Assembly (NCBI RefSeq): GCF_001430825.1
Contig: NZ_CP010535.1
Span: forward strand, 414,501 to 478,500
Direction of reading: 5' to 3'
Source: Sediminicola sp. YIK13
GTDB taxonomy: Bacteria; Bacteroidota; Bacteroidia; Flavobacteriales; Flavobacteriaceae
DNA: 64,000 nucleotides
The position numbers and the translations under genes are program-made. Below are positions 8,664 to 17,135 of the stretch, one piece after another. Under the pieces are notes generated by a model that saw only the letters and a program-made list of their open reading frames with translations, had not been told where the DNA came from and made no database searches. The number at the start of each line of letters is the position of its first letter. Position 1 is the first letter of the stretch.

Positions 8664-9551
8664 TTGAAAATAAGAAAGTTTGCAGCAATTGACATAGGTT
8701 CCAACGCAATACGTCTGTTGATTCACAACGTTATAGAAGAGAAGGGTAAAAAGACCCAGTTTAGAAAGAGTTCCCTGATTAGGGTGCCTGTTCGTTTAGG
8801 GGAGGATTCTTTTACCGTAGGGGAAATATCGGAACACAATGAGGAGCGTATGTTAAATGCTATGAAAGCGTTTAAATTGATCATGGATGTCCATGGCGTT
8901 GAGAAATACATGGCATGTGCTACTTCTGCAATTAGGGAAGCCAATAACGGACATGAAATAGTAGATCGTATCTATCAGGAATCTGGAGTAAAGATAGAAG
9001 TTATAGACGGTAAAAAGGAGGCGGCAATCATAGCCTCTACAGATTTGAAGCAGTTGATCCAAAACGATCAATCTTACCTTTATATAGACGTTGGAGGAGG
9101 TAGTACGGAGTTTACCCTCTTTACAGATGGCAAAATAAAAGTCTCAAAATCCTTTAAAATTGGGACCGTTCGGATTCTTAACAATTTGGTAGGTGAGGGA
9201 ATTTGGAAAAAAATTGAACTGTGGATCAAGGAAAATATCCAGGGACATAGCAAAATTACCATTATTGGTTCTGGCGGTAACATCAACAAACTCCACAAAA
9301 TGTCAGGTAGAAAAGAAGGGGAACCTTTATCGTATATCTGGCTCAATTCCCAATACCACTTTTTGGAAAATATGAGTTACGATGATAGGATATCAGAACT
9401 TGGGTTGAACCCAGATAGGGCCGACGTTATTATTCCCGCTACACGAATTTATTTGTCAGCGGCCAAGTGGTGTGGGGCCAAGAAAATATACGTACCAAAA
9501 ATAGGACTGTCTGATGGTATCATCAAAACAATATACCATTCCGAACCATAA
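8664..9551 (+). CDS. ppx: Exopolyphosphatase, Ppx/GppA family
   Basis: This ASKHA-fold phosphatase releases phosphate from polyphosphate or converts pppGpp to ppGpp. Visible motifs are the phosphate-1 loop AAIDIGSNAIRLLI at the N-terminus, YIDVGGGSTEF near 138-148, and GSGGNI near 205. At 295 residues it is the short form lacking the C-terminal HD domain. The start is TTG 8664, since the frame has no ATG before the essential phosphate loop. Exopolyphosphatase is favoured over guanosine phosphatase because of its place directly after ppk1. Confidence 0.9.
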   Translation: MKIRKFAAIDIGSNAIRLLIHNVIEEKGKKTQFRKSSLIRVPVRLGEDSFTVGEISEHNEERMLNAMKAFKLIMDVHGVEKYMACATSAIREANNGHEIVDRIYQESGVKIEVIDGKKEAAIIASTDLKQLIQNDQSYLYIDVGGGSTEFTLFTDGKIKVSKSFKIGTVRILNNLVGEGIWKKIELWIKENIQGHSKITIIGSGGNINKLHKMSGRKEGEPLSYIWLNSQYHFLENMSYDDRISELGLNPDRADVIIPATRIYLSAAKWCGAKKIYVPKIGLSDGIIKTIYHSEP

Positions 9552-9590
9552 AGGAATCAATTTAGTTTGGTAATTGTTTGGTGGAATTCG

Positions 9591-10172
9591 TTACCCGTGA
9601 ATAGATTCCTTTGTCCCCAAATTGTTCATTAATTCTGCTTCGTAAGTCAAAAGATCCTGCCATTTTTGGTCTACCTTTTCCCGTACACCATATTGACGGG
9701 CGAATTTTAGAAACATGGTATAATGTCCGGCCTCGCTGACCATTAGTTTATGATAGAATTCCGCTAATTCCTTATCCTTTAGCTGTTCAGAGAGCAACCT
9801 AAAACGCTCACAGCTTCTTGCTTCAATCAAGGCTGCGTACAATAATCTGTGGACCAGCTGCGTGGTGCGGCTGCCACCTTTGGGGAAAAACTTTATCAGC
9901 GCCAATACATACTCATCTTTCCTATCCCTTCCCAGTACTTGTCCTCTTGCTATAATTCTGTCATGGACCATCCTAAAATGTCCCATCTCTTCCCTGGTAA
10001 GGGCTACCATTTCCTGAACAAGATCTGTATACTCAGGAAATCCAACAATCAACGAAATAGCTGTTGCCGCAGCCTTTTGCTCACAGTAGGCATGATCGGT
10101 CAAAATTTCATCGATATTTTTTTCTACAATATTGACCCATCGAGGGTCGGTGGGTAGTTTAAGGCCTAGCAT
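9591..10172 (-). CDS. miaE: tRNA-(ms2io6A)-hydroxylase MiaE
   Basis: MiaE is a ferritin-like diiron monooxygenase that hydroxylates ms2i6A at position 37 of tRNAs reading U-starting codons. The 193-residue product shows the paired carboxylate/histidine helices: DHAYCEQKAA, TREEMGHFRMVHD, EARSCERFRLL and VSEAGHYTMFL. I chose ATG 10172 (MLGLKLPTDPRWVN) because the upstream extension is lysine-rich and unlike the family. It is convergent with ppx and divergent from the ebo cluster. Confidence 0.9.
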   Translation of the reverse strand: MLGLKLPTDPRWVNIVEKNIDEILTDHAYCEQKAAATAISLIVGFPEYTDLVQEMVALTREEMGHFRMVHDRIIARGQVLGRDRKDEYVLALIKFFPKGGSRTTQLVHRLLYAALIEARSCERFRLLSEQLKDKELAEFYHKLMVSEAGHYTMFLKFARQYGVREKVDQKWQDLLTYEAELMNNLGTKESIHG

Positions 10173-10374
10173 TTTCTTATATTTGAAAGCAAAATTAAAT
10201 AGAATTTTGTAAAGGGGATTTTTTATAAGGTATTTTTTTCTTTTGCAAGAATTTAACCTTTTGAACATACTATTCTTTTTTGATTCCAGTTATCTTATTT
10301 TCGGCGAATAGTTTCTATAATAAATAGGATGGGGAATACAAGGAATAAATACACGTAGAAATTAGTACTAGCAT

Positions 10375-11229
10375 ATGTTTATAGAAAATGTAAGTCAAGA
10401 ATTGGCCAAGATCCTTCATCTTCATTTGGATAAAGACCATTTAAAGTGGATGGAAGGTAAGATAGACGGTATTATTGAAGAAAAGTCTTCCAAGGACCTT
10501 TATTTGACATATAGTTTAATGGCTTCTAAAATAAATCCAATCCCTTTGGACAAGATGCCTTCAGGTGAGAACGAGGTAATTCAATATTTAGAGACCCAAA
10601 ACGCAAATCTTTTACAAATAGGTAGGGTATATCTTTTGATTCGGGTACTGGAGGCTGATGAAAATTTCTTTTTTAACAAGGTCGAGAATATCATACAGGT
10701 TTCGGATACTGGAGAATTGGAGACATTTTTAAAATTTTTGGTATTAATGCCCAATTCGGGTAATTATAGGAACGTTGCGGTGGAGGCCTTAAGGACCAAC
10801 ATCGCTACAATATTTGATGCGATCTCATTAAATAATCCATATCCCTCAATGTTTTTTAATGATCAGCAATGGAACCAAATGTATTTGAAAGCTGCTTTTA
10901 TGGAAAGGGATCTTAGTTTGATCACGGATATAGAGGCTAGGGCAAATAAGGATCTGGTCCGAATTATCTCTGACTATGCACATGAAAGATGGGCTGCTTC
11001 CAGAAAAGTAGACCCTTACTTTTGGAGGCCGGTAGGCAGGTTTCTCAATGATACGCTCGTTGAGGATATGAATAGACTATTTTTAAGTGAGGACGAAAAG
11101 GATCATATGGCTGCGGCCCTTGCATGTTCTATATCTGAAAATCCCAAAGCAAAAGCATTATTGGAAAAATATCCACAAATAAAAAATAAGTTAGATCAAG
11201 GTTTAATTTCTTGGAGTAAAATAAATTGA
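10375..11229 (+). CDS. eboA: EboA domain protein, first gene of the ebo cluster
   Basis: The 284-residue, largely helical product has no signal peptide or membrane segment. Features include an N-terminal ELAKILHLHLD region, a central NYRNVAVEALRTNI segment, and a tail with AAALACSISENPKAKALL. I identify it as EboA from its overall character and from its position ahead of unambiguous EboB-F homologues, in the order known from cyanobacteria, eustigmatophyte plastids, Pseudomonas and Bacteroidota. EboA has no assigned biochemical activity. The next gene starts 2 nt after its stop, so the cluster is cotranscribed. No clear promoter is visible in the 200 nt between miaE and eboA. Confidence 0.85.
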   Translation: MFIENVSQELAKILHLHLDKDHLKWMEGKIDGIIEEKSSKDLYLTYSLMASKINPIPLDKMPSGENEVIQYLETQNANLLQIGRVYLLIRVLEADENFFFNKVENIIQVSDTGELETFLKFLVLMPNSGNYRNVAVEALRTNIATIFDAISLNNPYPSMFFNDQQWNQMYLKAAFMERDLSLITDIEARANKDLVRIISDYAHERWAASRKVDPYFWRPVGRFLNDTLVEDMNRLFLSEDEKDHMAAALACSISENPKAKALLEKYPQIKNKLDQGLISWSKIN

Positions 11230-11230
11230 T

Positions 11231-12139
11231 ATGAAAGATAAATTAATGATTATAGATCCCCATATTCACATGACGTCCAGAACCACGGATGATTATGAGG
11301 CTATGGCGGCAGCGGGCATAGTGGCGATAATAGAACCTTCATTTTGGTTGGGACAACCAAGAACGCAAGTGGGTTCTTTTCAGGATTATTATAGCAGTTT
11401 AGTAGGGTGGGAGCCTTTCAGGGCAAGCCAGTTTGGTATAAAACATTACTGTACCATTGGCTTAAATTCCAAAGAAGCTAACAATGAAGCTTTGGCTGAA
11501 CAGGTCATAGAGTTGTTGCCGTTATATTTTCACAAAGAAAACGTAGTTGCCATAGGAGAAATTGGCTACGATGATCAAACCCCCGCGGAGGACAAGTATT
11601 TTAGGATGCAGCTTGATTTGGCCAGAGAACTGAATATGACAGTTCAGGTGCATACGCCACATAGGGATAAAAAAGCAGGAACTATTAAAAGCATGGAAGT
11701 TTGCCTAGAACATGGGTTGGACCCTTCAAATGTAATCATAGACCACAATAACGAAGAAACGGTAAAAGAAGTGCTCGATAGAGGTTTTATTGCAGCATTT
11801 ACCATATATCCCAAAACAAAAATGGGTAATGAGCGAATGGTTGAGGTGGTACGAAAATATGGAAGCACCAATATCATTGTAGACAGTTCTGCAGATTGGG
11901 GTGTGAGCGATCCGCTTGCTGTACCCAAAACAGCCTCACTAATGTTGAATAAAGGTATTTCAAGAGAGGATGTGATAAAAACCTGTTATCAAAATGCCTT
12001 GGATGCCTTTGGTAAAAATGGAAAAATGAAGGAGGAACACTGGTTGGGGAATAAGGGCATTGACCAGCGGGAATTATTTAATGACAATAGTGTGTTAAGA
12101 GGGCAGGAACCAAAAATAGAAGGGGATAAAATTGTCTAA
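11231..12139 (+). CDS. eboB: TatD-family metal hydrolase EboB
   Basis: This is a TIM-barrel metallohydrolase of 302 residues. Metal ligands typical of TatD proteins are visible: D9-x-H11-x-H13 (DPHIHM), the GEIGYDD carboxylate, VHTPHR, the IIDHNN histidine, and the late aspartate in DSSADWG. TatD proteins are usually nucleases or amidohydrolases, but in ebo clusters the substrate is unknown and may be a small metabolite. It starts immediately after eboA and overlaps the TTG start of eboC by 8 nt. Confidence 0.88.
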   Translation: MKDKLMIIDPHIHMTSRTTDDYEAMAAAGIVAIIEPSFWLGQPRTQVGSFQDYYSSLVGWEPFRASQFGIKHYCTIGLNSKEANNEALAEQVIELLPLYFHKENVVAIGEIGYDDQTPAEDKYFRMQLDLARELNMTVQVHTPHRDKKAGTIKSMEVCLEHGLDPSNVIIDHNNEETVKEVLDRGFIAAFTIYPKTKMGNERMVEVVRKYGSTNIIVDSSADWGVSDPLAVPKTASLMLNKGISREDVIKTCYQNALDAFGKNGKMKEEHWLGNKGIDQRELFNDNSVLRGQEPKIEGDKIV

Positions 12140-13031
12140 AAAATATTCTTTTATCAAGGGGTGCCTAATTTTAATGCGACCTCCAAATCTGCCCACCGCC
12201 GCGGCAGATATCATTACCGGAGCGGCCATTGTAGGGGTGTTTTCCCAAAGTTGGGAGCTGTTTCCCTATAACTTCATTTTGCTTATAACTGCGTCAATAC
12301 TTTTGTACGCTGGTGGCGTCGTATTAAACGATGTTTTCGATCATAAAATTGATGCTCTGGAAAGACCTGAGCGTCCTATCCCTAGTGCAGTGGTCCCCTT
12401 GCGGACAGCGGCTATTTTAGGTGGTACATTATTAATACTGGGTGTTCTTTTGTCTTTTCTGTGCAATAGAGAAGCAGGATTGGTGTCCATTGTACTGGCT
12501 ACTGCCATACTTCTATATGACTCATGGGCCAAACATCATTCATTTTTTGGTCCTTTGGTAATGGGAAGTTGCCGAGGTCTGAATTTATTGTTGGGCATGA
12601 GTCTATTCGGATTACCGGTTGGATCCAATTGGTATCTTATACTGCTGCCTGTGATTTACATAGCTGCGGTAACCCTAATCAGTAGGGGAGAGGTCCATGG
12701 AAATAATAAGCGAAATATCCTTCTTTCAGGCTTTCTGTATGTGCTGGTAGCGTCCACTATTTTTTTAATGATGTTACAGGATGTGGATCGATTGGTTCTG
12801 GTCATTCCATTTTTGATATTATTTGTCTTTTCCATATTTAGACCCCTATTGAGGGCCTATAGGATAAATACTCCTGAGAATATTAAAAAGGCCGTTAAAT
12901 CTGGCGTTTTATCCTTGGTCCTAATGGATGCCGCATTGGCATCAGCTAATTCAACATGGTGGGTAGGATTATTAATTATCCTGTTACTGCCTTTATCCTT
13001 ATTTTTATCAAATCGTTTTTCTGTAACGTAA
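12132..13031 (+). CDS. eboC: UbiA-like prenyltransferase EboC
   Basis: This integral membrane prenyltransferase has 299 residues and about eight to nine hydrophobic helices. The first aspartate-rich motif is N66-D67-V-F-D70-H-K-I-D74 followed by ERPERPIPS, the Mg-diphosphate binding site of UbiA enzymes. The N-terminal MRPPNLPTAAAD is the usual opening of the EboC group. The start is TTG 12132, overlapping eboB by 8 nt; the alternative ATG 12174 would remove a plausible N-terminal segment. It probably prenylates or moves a polar intermediate at the inner membrane. Acceptor and donor cannot be read from the sequence. Confidence 0.88.
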   Translation: MSKKYSFIKGCLILMRPPNLPTAAADIITGAAIVGVFSQSWELFPYNFILLITASILLYAGGVVLNDVFDHKIDALERPERPIPSAVVPLRTAAILGGTLLILGVLLSFLCNREAGLVSIVLATAILLYDSWAKHHSFFGPLVMGSCRGLNLLLGMSLFGLPVGSNWYLILLPVIYIAAVTLISRGEVHGNNKRNILLSGFLYVLVASTIFLMMLQDVDRLVLVIPFLILFVFSIFRPLLRAYRINTPENIKKAVKSGVLSLVLMDAALASANSTWWVGLLIILLLPLSLFLSNRFSVT

Positions 13032-13042
13032 TCTAGTTATTC

Positions 13043-14185
13043 ATGGGTATTCCAAAATCGATCGAACAGACCTTCAAAGTGGAGTATAAGTACCAATTAC
13101 ACTTCACGCAACACTTGTTTGATAAGGACAATTCACTTTTCAATACCATCTTTAAGAACTATGGCCAAGGCAGTAGTGTAAAAGTTTTATTCATAGTAGA
13201 TGAAGGAGTCGTAAGATCACATCAATATTTATTACAGGACATTAAAGAATATTGTGAAAAATATGCCTCGCAAATTCAATATCGCGATGCACTTGTAATT
13301 CCAGGGGGAGAACAGGTAAAGCATTCGGTTGCTTCCTTGAATCAAGTTTTACAAGGGATCAATGATGCTAAGATATGTAGGCATTCATTTGTGGTTGTCA
13401 TAGGGGGAGGAGCTTTGATAGATATGGTCGGTTACGCTGCTGCCATAGCCCACAGAGGGGTTAAATTGCTGAGGATACCTTCTACCGTTCTGTCACAGAA
13501 CGATTCGGCGGTGGGCGTTAAAAACAGTATCAACCACTTTGGGAAAAAGAACTTTTTGGGAACCTTTGCCCCTCCTTATGCTATTATTAACGATAGCCAC
13601 CTTTTGAAGACCTTGGAGAAAAGGGATTGGATTTCTGGGATAGCAGAAGCCATAAAAGTAGCCCTGATCAAAGACAGTGCATTTTATAAGGAAATAGAAA
13701 GAACGTCCAAAAAACTCAGAGATCGGGATATGGCTAGTATGGAGCACCTCATTTACAAGTGTGCGGAACTTCATATGCAACATATAGCCCAAGGTGGAGA
13801 TCCTTTTGAGGCTGGATCTTCCAGACCCCTGGATTTTGGACATTGGGCAGCCCATAAGCTCGAGCATATGACCCAATATAGTATAAGGCATGGGGAGGCC
13901 GTCGCCATTGGTATGGCCATAGATCTTACCTATGCCAAATTAATAGGGTTAATATCGGAAGAAACCCTTTCATCAATTCTTGATGTTCTATTGAATATAG
14001 GTTTCGATCTAAAATTGCCTATTCAAGAGGACCAAATTGAGGAACTGTTAAAGGGGATAGAAGAGTTCAGGGAACATTTAGGTGGCGAACTGACCATCAC
14101 CTTGATTTCTGAAATTGGAAAAAAACACGATGTGCATCAGATTGATGAACCTCTGATGAAGGAAGCCATATCCCAATTGCTATAA
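13043..14185 (+). CDS. eboD: Sugar phosphate cyclase (3-dehydroquinate synthase-like) EboD
   Basis: The 380-residue product has the NAD-binding GGGALIDMVGYAAA segment and the metal triad E202 (GIAEAIKVAL), H267 (DFGHWAAHKLEH) and H283 (IRHGEAVAIG). The two histidines are 16 residues apart, as in dehydroquinate synthase. The substrate loop reads NDSAVGVKNSINH where AroB proteins usually have VDSSVGGKTGVNH, so it is a family member with altered substrate contacts. The likely reaction is cyclisation of a seven-carbon sugar phosphate. Whether the product is dehydroquinate or a valiolone-type cyclitol cannot be decided here. A housekeeping aroB is expected elsewhere in the genome. Confidence 0.88.
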   Translation: MGIPKSIEQTFKVEYKYQLHFTQHLFDKDNSLFNTIFKNYGQGSSVKVLFIVDEGVVRSHQYLLQDIKEYCEKYASQIQYRDALVIPGGEQVKHSVASLNQVLQGINDAKICRHSFVVVIGGGALIDMVGYAAAIAHRGVKLLRIPSTVLSQNDSAVGVKNSINHFGKKNFLGTFAPPYAIINDSHLLKTLEKRDWISGIAEAIKVALIKDSAFYKEIERTSKKLRDRDMASMEHLIYKCAELHMQHIAQGGDPFEAGSSRPLDFGHWAAHKLEHMTQYSIRHGEAVAIGMAIDLTYAKLIGLISEETLSSILDVLLNIGFDLKLPIQEDQIEELLKGIEEFREHLGGELTITLISEIGKKHDVHQIDEPLMKEAISQLL

Positions 14186-14203
14186 CTATTTTGATAGTGC
14201 TAT

Positions 14204-15400
14204 ATGTTGATTCAAGATAAATTTCACGTAACCTATTGTTCCAACATCCACCCGGGTGAGGATTGGGAGTCTACATTCCGTAATCTAAAAGATTTTATTC
14301 CAAAGATAAAAGGGGAGTTATCCAAAGATTCACCCTTTGGTATAGGCTTGCGACTTTCCAATGCTGCAAGTATTCAGCTTGACCAGGGAAGTAATTTAGA
14401 GGATTTTAAAAATTGGTTGGCCCAGAATAATTGCTATGTTTTTACAATGAACGGTTTTCCTTTTGGGGAATTTCACAAGACCCAAGTCAAGGATAAGGTT
14501 CATGCTCCAGATTGGACCACTAGGGAACGGGTAGATTACACTAAGAGGTTGTTCAAACAGTTGGCCTTTTTGTTGCCAAGTGGTATGTCGGGGGGTATTT
14601 CTACCTCCCCGATAAGTTATAAGCACTGGTATGCTTCTAAAGAGCAACTTGCCCAGGCCCTAAAAACTGGCTCTAAACACTTGACGGAGGTGCTATTGTA
14701 CCTTCAGGAATTGGAAAAAACTACAGGAAAATATTTGCATCTGGATATAGAGCCAGAGCCAGACGGACTCCTTGAAAATACGGTAGAATTTGTAGATTTT
14801 TATGAGAATTATTTGGTCCCAACCGCAAACAAGGAAATAGTTTCCAGAATGGGATTGAATGAACAGGAAGCTGAACAATTGACTAAAAGACACATTACCC
14901 TATGTTATGATATTTGCCATTATTCCTTGGCATATGAAGAGCCAACTTTCACTTTTGAACAAATGAGAAAGGTGGGGATTACCATTGGTAAGATCCAGGT
15001 GAGTTCTGCCCTTAAGATTATTTTTGAAAAGGGGAAGGAAGATCAAATTTGGAACTCCTTGGCGAGATTTAATGAGCCTACCTATCTACATCAGGTGACT
15101 GAGAAAAAGGAGGGTAAGGTTAAGGTTTATAATGATCTGCCTATGGTATTAAAAAATCGAAAAGCACATAAAGAGCTTAGGGCCCATTTTCATGTCCCTA
15201 TTTTTTTGGAGAAGTTTGATGATCTATATTCTACCCAGGATCAAATACTCAGTACCTTGTCCTATTTGGAAAAACATGATGTAACGGAACATCTAGAAGT
15301 TGAGACCTATACTTGGGATGTGTTGCCAGAAACACTAAAAGTGGATCTGGGACAATCAATTATTAGGGAGTTAAAGTGGTTAAAGGAACACATGGCATGA
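14204..15400 (+). CDS. eboE: Metabolite traffic protein EboE (TIM-barrel)
   Basis: This soluble 398-residue protein resembles xylose isomerase-like TIM barrels. It begins FHVTYCSNIHPGEDWESTF and contains TMNGFPFGEFH, HLDIEPEPDGLLE and CYDICHYSLAYEEP. These hold the His/Glu/Asp residues that would form a metal site. The HPGEDW opening is characteristic of EboE. The name EboE is a family label; no reaction has been established. Its TGA overlaps the ATG of eboF. Confidence 0.87.
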   Translation: MLIQDKFHVTYCSNIHPGEDWESTFRNLKDFIPKIKGELSKDSPFGIGLRLSNAASIQLDQGSNLEDFKNWLAQNNCYVFTMNGFPFGEFHKTQVKDKVHAPDWTTRERVDYTKRLFKQLAFLLPSGMSGGISTSPISYKHWYASKEQLAQALKTGSKHLTEVLLYLQELEKTTGKYLHLDIEPEPDGLLENTVEFVDFYENYLVPTANKEIVSRMGLNEQEAEQLTKRHITLCYDICHYSLAYEEPTFTFEQMRKVGITIGKIQVSSALKIIFEKGKEDQIWNSLARFNEPTYLHQVTEKKEGKVKVYNDLPMVLKNRKAHKELRAHFHVPIFLEKFDDLYSTQDQILSTLSYLEKHDVTEHLEVETYTWDVLPETLKVDLGQSIIRELKWLKEHMA

Positions 15401-16773
15401 AGAAAACGGTAGTTATAAATATTGTTGGTTTAACCAAAAGATTGATAGGGGAGCACACTCCATTTATCAAAAATTTTATGGATGATGGTGCCTGTGCTAC
15501 TATTGAACCGGTTTTACCTGCGGTAACCTGTGCTGCCCAATCTACTTACCTCACGGGTAAATGGCCTTCGGAACATGGTATAGTTGGTAATGGTTGGTAT
15601 TTTAAGGAAGAGCACGAGGTTAAGTTTTGGAGGCAGTCTAATAGCTTGGTACAGTCAGACAAAATATGGGAAGCCCTAAGGAAGCAATTTCAGGATTTTA
15701 CATGTGCCAATCACTTCTGGTGGTACAATATGTATTCCAATGCGGATTACAGCATTACGCCCCGCCCTAATTATCTTGCGGATGGCCGTAAGGTACCAGA
15801 TGTTTATTCCTATCCGGCAGATCTTAGGGATAAGCTTCAAAATGAATTGGGCACCTTTCCGCTCTTTAATTTCTGGGGTCCGAAAACTTCTATAAAATCA
15901 AGCCAATGGATTGCAGATGGGGCACTGTCCACCGATAGAATGTACGATCCCACTTTAACCTTGATCTATATTCCACATTTAGATTACAACATTCAAAGGT
16001 TTGGGCTCGATTTTGATAAAATAGGAAAGGATCTTCAAGAGGTGGATGCTCTAGTGGAAAAAATGGTTGCCCATTACCAAAAAAAGGACACCAATATTAT
16101 ATTGCTTTCAGAATACGGTATCACCAATGTAGATCAGCCCATCCATCCAAATAGAATTTTGAGAAAAAAGGGATATGTAAACATAAGGGAAGAACGTGGT
16201 TTGGAATTGTTGGATGCCGGGGCAAGTAAGGCATTTGCCGTATCGGACCATCAGATATCCCATATTTATGTCAAGGATAAATCTGAGATAGATACCTTGA
16301 AGAAAATTTTTGAATCTGAACCTGGAATAGAAAAGGTGTTAACGGGCAATGATATTAAACAGGTACATTTAAATCATGAGCGCAGCGGGGATTTGGTCCT
16401 GGTCGCAGATGCCAGATCATGGTTTACGTACTACTTCTGGTTGGATGATTCCAAGGCGCCAGATTTTGCCAGAATGGTGGATATCCATAAAAAACCTGGT
16501 TATGATCCTGTAGAAATGTTCACGGATCCTAAGGACCATTTTGTGGTGCCAAAAATTTTATGGAAACTACTAAAAAAGAAACTTGGTTTTCGTACTTTGA
16601 TGAATGTTATTCCCTTGGAAGCCTCTTTGGTAAGAGGATCGCATGGAAGAACTCCAGAAAACACAGACGACCATCCAATTTTTATAACCAATTCAAAAAG
16701 GGCCCCGTTGGAACAATCTATTAAAGCTACTGACGTTTATAGTTTATTGTACAAACATGTTTCCAATACGTAA
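15397..16773 (+). CDS. eboF: Alkaline phosphatase/nucleotide pyrophosphatase family protein EboF
   Basis: This 458-residue member of the type I phosphodiesterase/nucleotide pyrophosphatase superfamily begins MKKTVVINIVGLTKRLIG. The probable nucleophile threonine is in PAVTCAAQSTYLTGKWPSEHG, with metal ligands in YIPHLDYNIQ, LLSEYGITN, VSDHQISH and GSHGRTPEN. There is no signal peptide, so it is probably cytoplasmic. I chose ATG 15397 because it overlaps the eboE stop and gives the family N-terminus. It probably dephosphorylates or cleaves a phosphodiester of the ebo intermediate, which is inference. Confidence 0.87.
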   Translation: MKKTVVINIVGLTKRLIGEHTPFIKNFMDDGACATIEPVLPAVTCAAQSTYLTGKWPSEHGIVGNGWYFKEEHEVKFWRQSNSLVQSDKIWEALRKQFQDFTCANHFWWYNMYSNADYSITPRPNYLADGRKVPDVYSYPADLRDKLQNELGTFPLFNFWGPKTSIKSSQWIADGALSTDRMYDPTLTLIYIPHLDYNIQRFGLDFDKIGKDLQEVDALVEKMVAHYQKKDTNIILLSEYGITNVDQPIHPNRILRKKGYVNIREERGLELLDAGASKAFAVSDHQISHIYVKDKSEIDTLKKIFESEPGIEKVLTGNDIKQVHLNHERSGDLVLVADARSWFTYYFWLDDSKAPDFARMVDIHKKPGYDPVEMFTDPKDHFVVPKILWKLLKKKLGFRTLMNVIPLEASLVRGSHGRTPENTDDHPIFITNSKRAPLEQSIKATDVYSLLYKHVSNT

Positions 16774-16778
16774 AGTTT

Positions 16779-17135
16779 ATGAAAACGGTATTTAAATTGA
16801 TAGCAATAGTTTTTACAATCTTATTCTTCTGGGCAGCCTATGTACAGTGGAATGACCCTGATGCCCTGTTGTGGTATGCTATTTATGGAAGTGCAGCTGT
16901 GGCATCCTTATTTTTTTTCCTGGATAAATTATCATTTAATATTGCACTGCTATTATTTGTCTTGTATTTTATTGGTGTATTTATCTTTTGGCCAGACCAA
17001 TTTGAAGGAGTAGGTCTAGAGGATGGAGAAATAAACAATATAGAACATGCTAGAGAATCTTTGGGCCTTCTTATCAATGCTCTAGCAACGCTTATGTATG
17101 GCTTGAGGATTAGGCATACGAAGAAAAAGACTTAA
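16779..17135 (+). CDS. TMEM220-family membrane protein
   Basis: The 118-residue product has four predicted transmembrane helices. The signature of the TMEM220 family is in the first loop (AAYVQWNDPDALLWYAIYG), and a conserved HARESLGLLI stretch precedes the last helix. Function is unknown in bacteria and eukaryotes. It starts 5 nt after eboF, so it is very likely on the ebo transcript. Its stop overlaps the convergent dnaX stop by 4 nt. Confidence 0.82.
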   Translation: MKTVFKLIAIVFTILFFWAAYVQWNDPDALLWYAIYGSAAVASLFFFLDKLSFNIALLLFVLYFIGVFIFWPDQFEGVGLEDGEINNIEHARESLGLLINALATLMYGLRIRHTKKKT

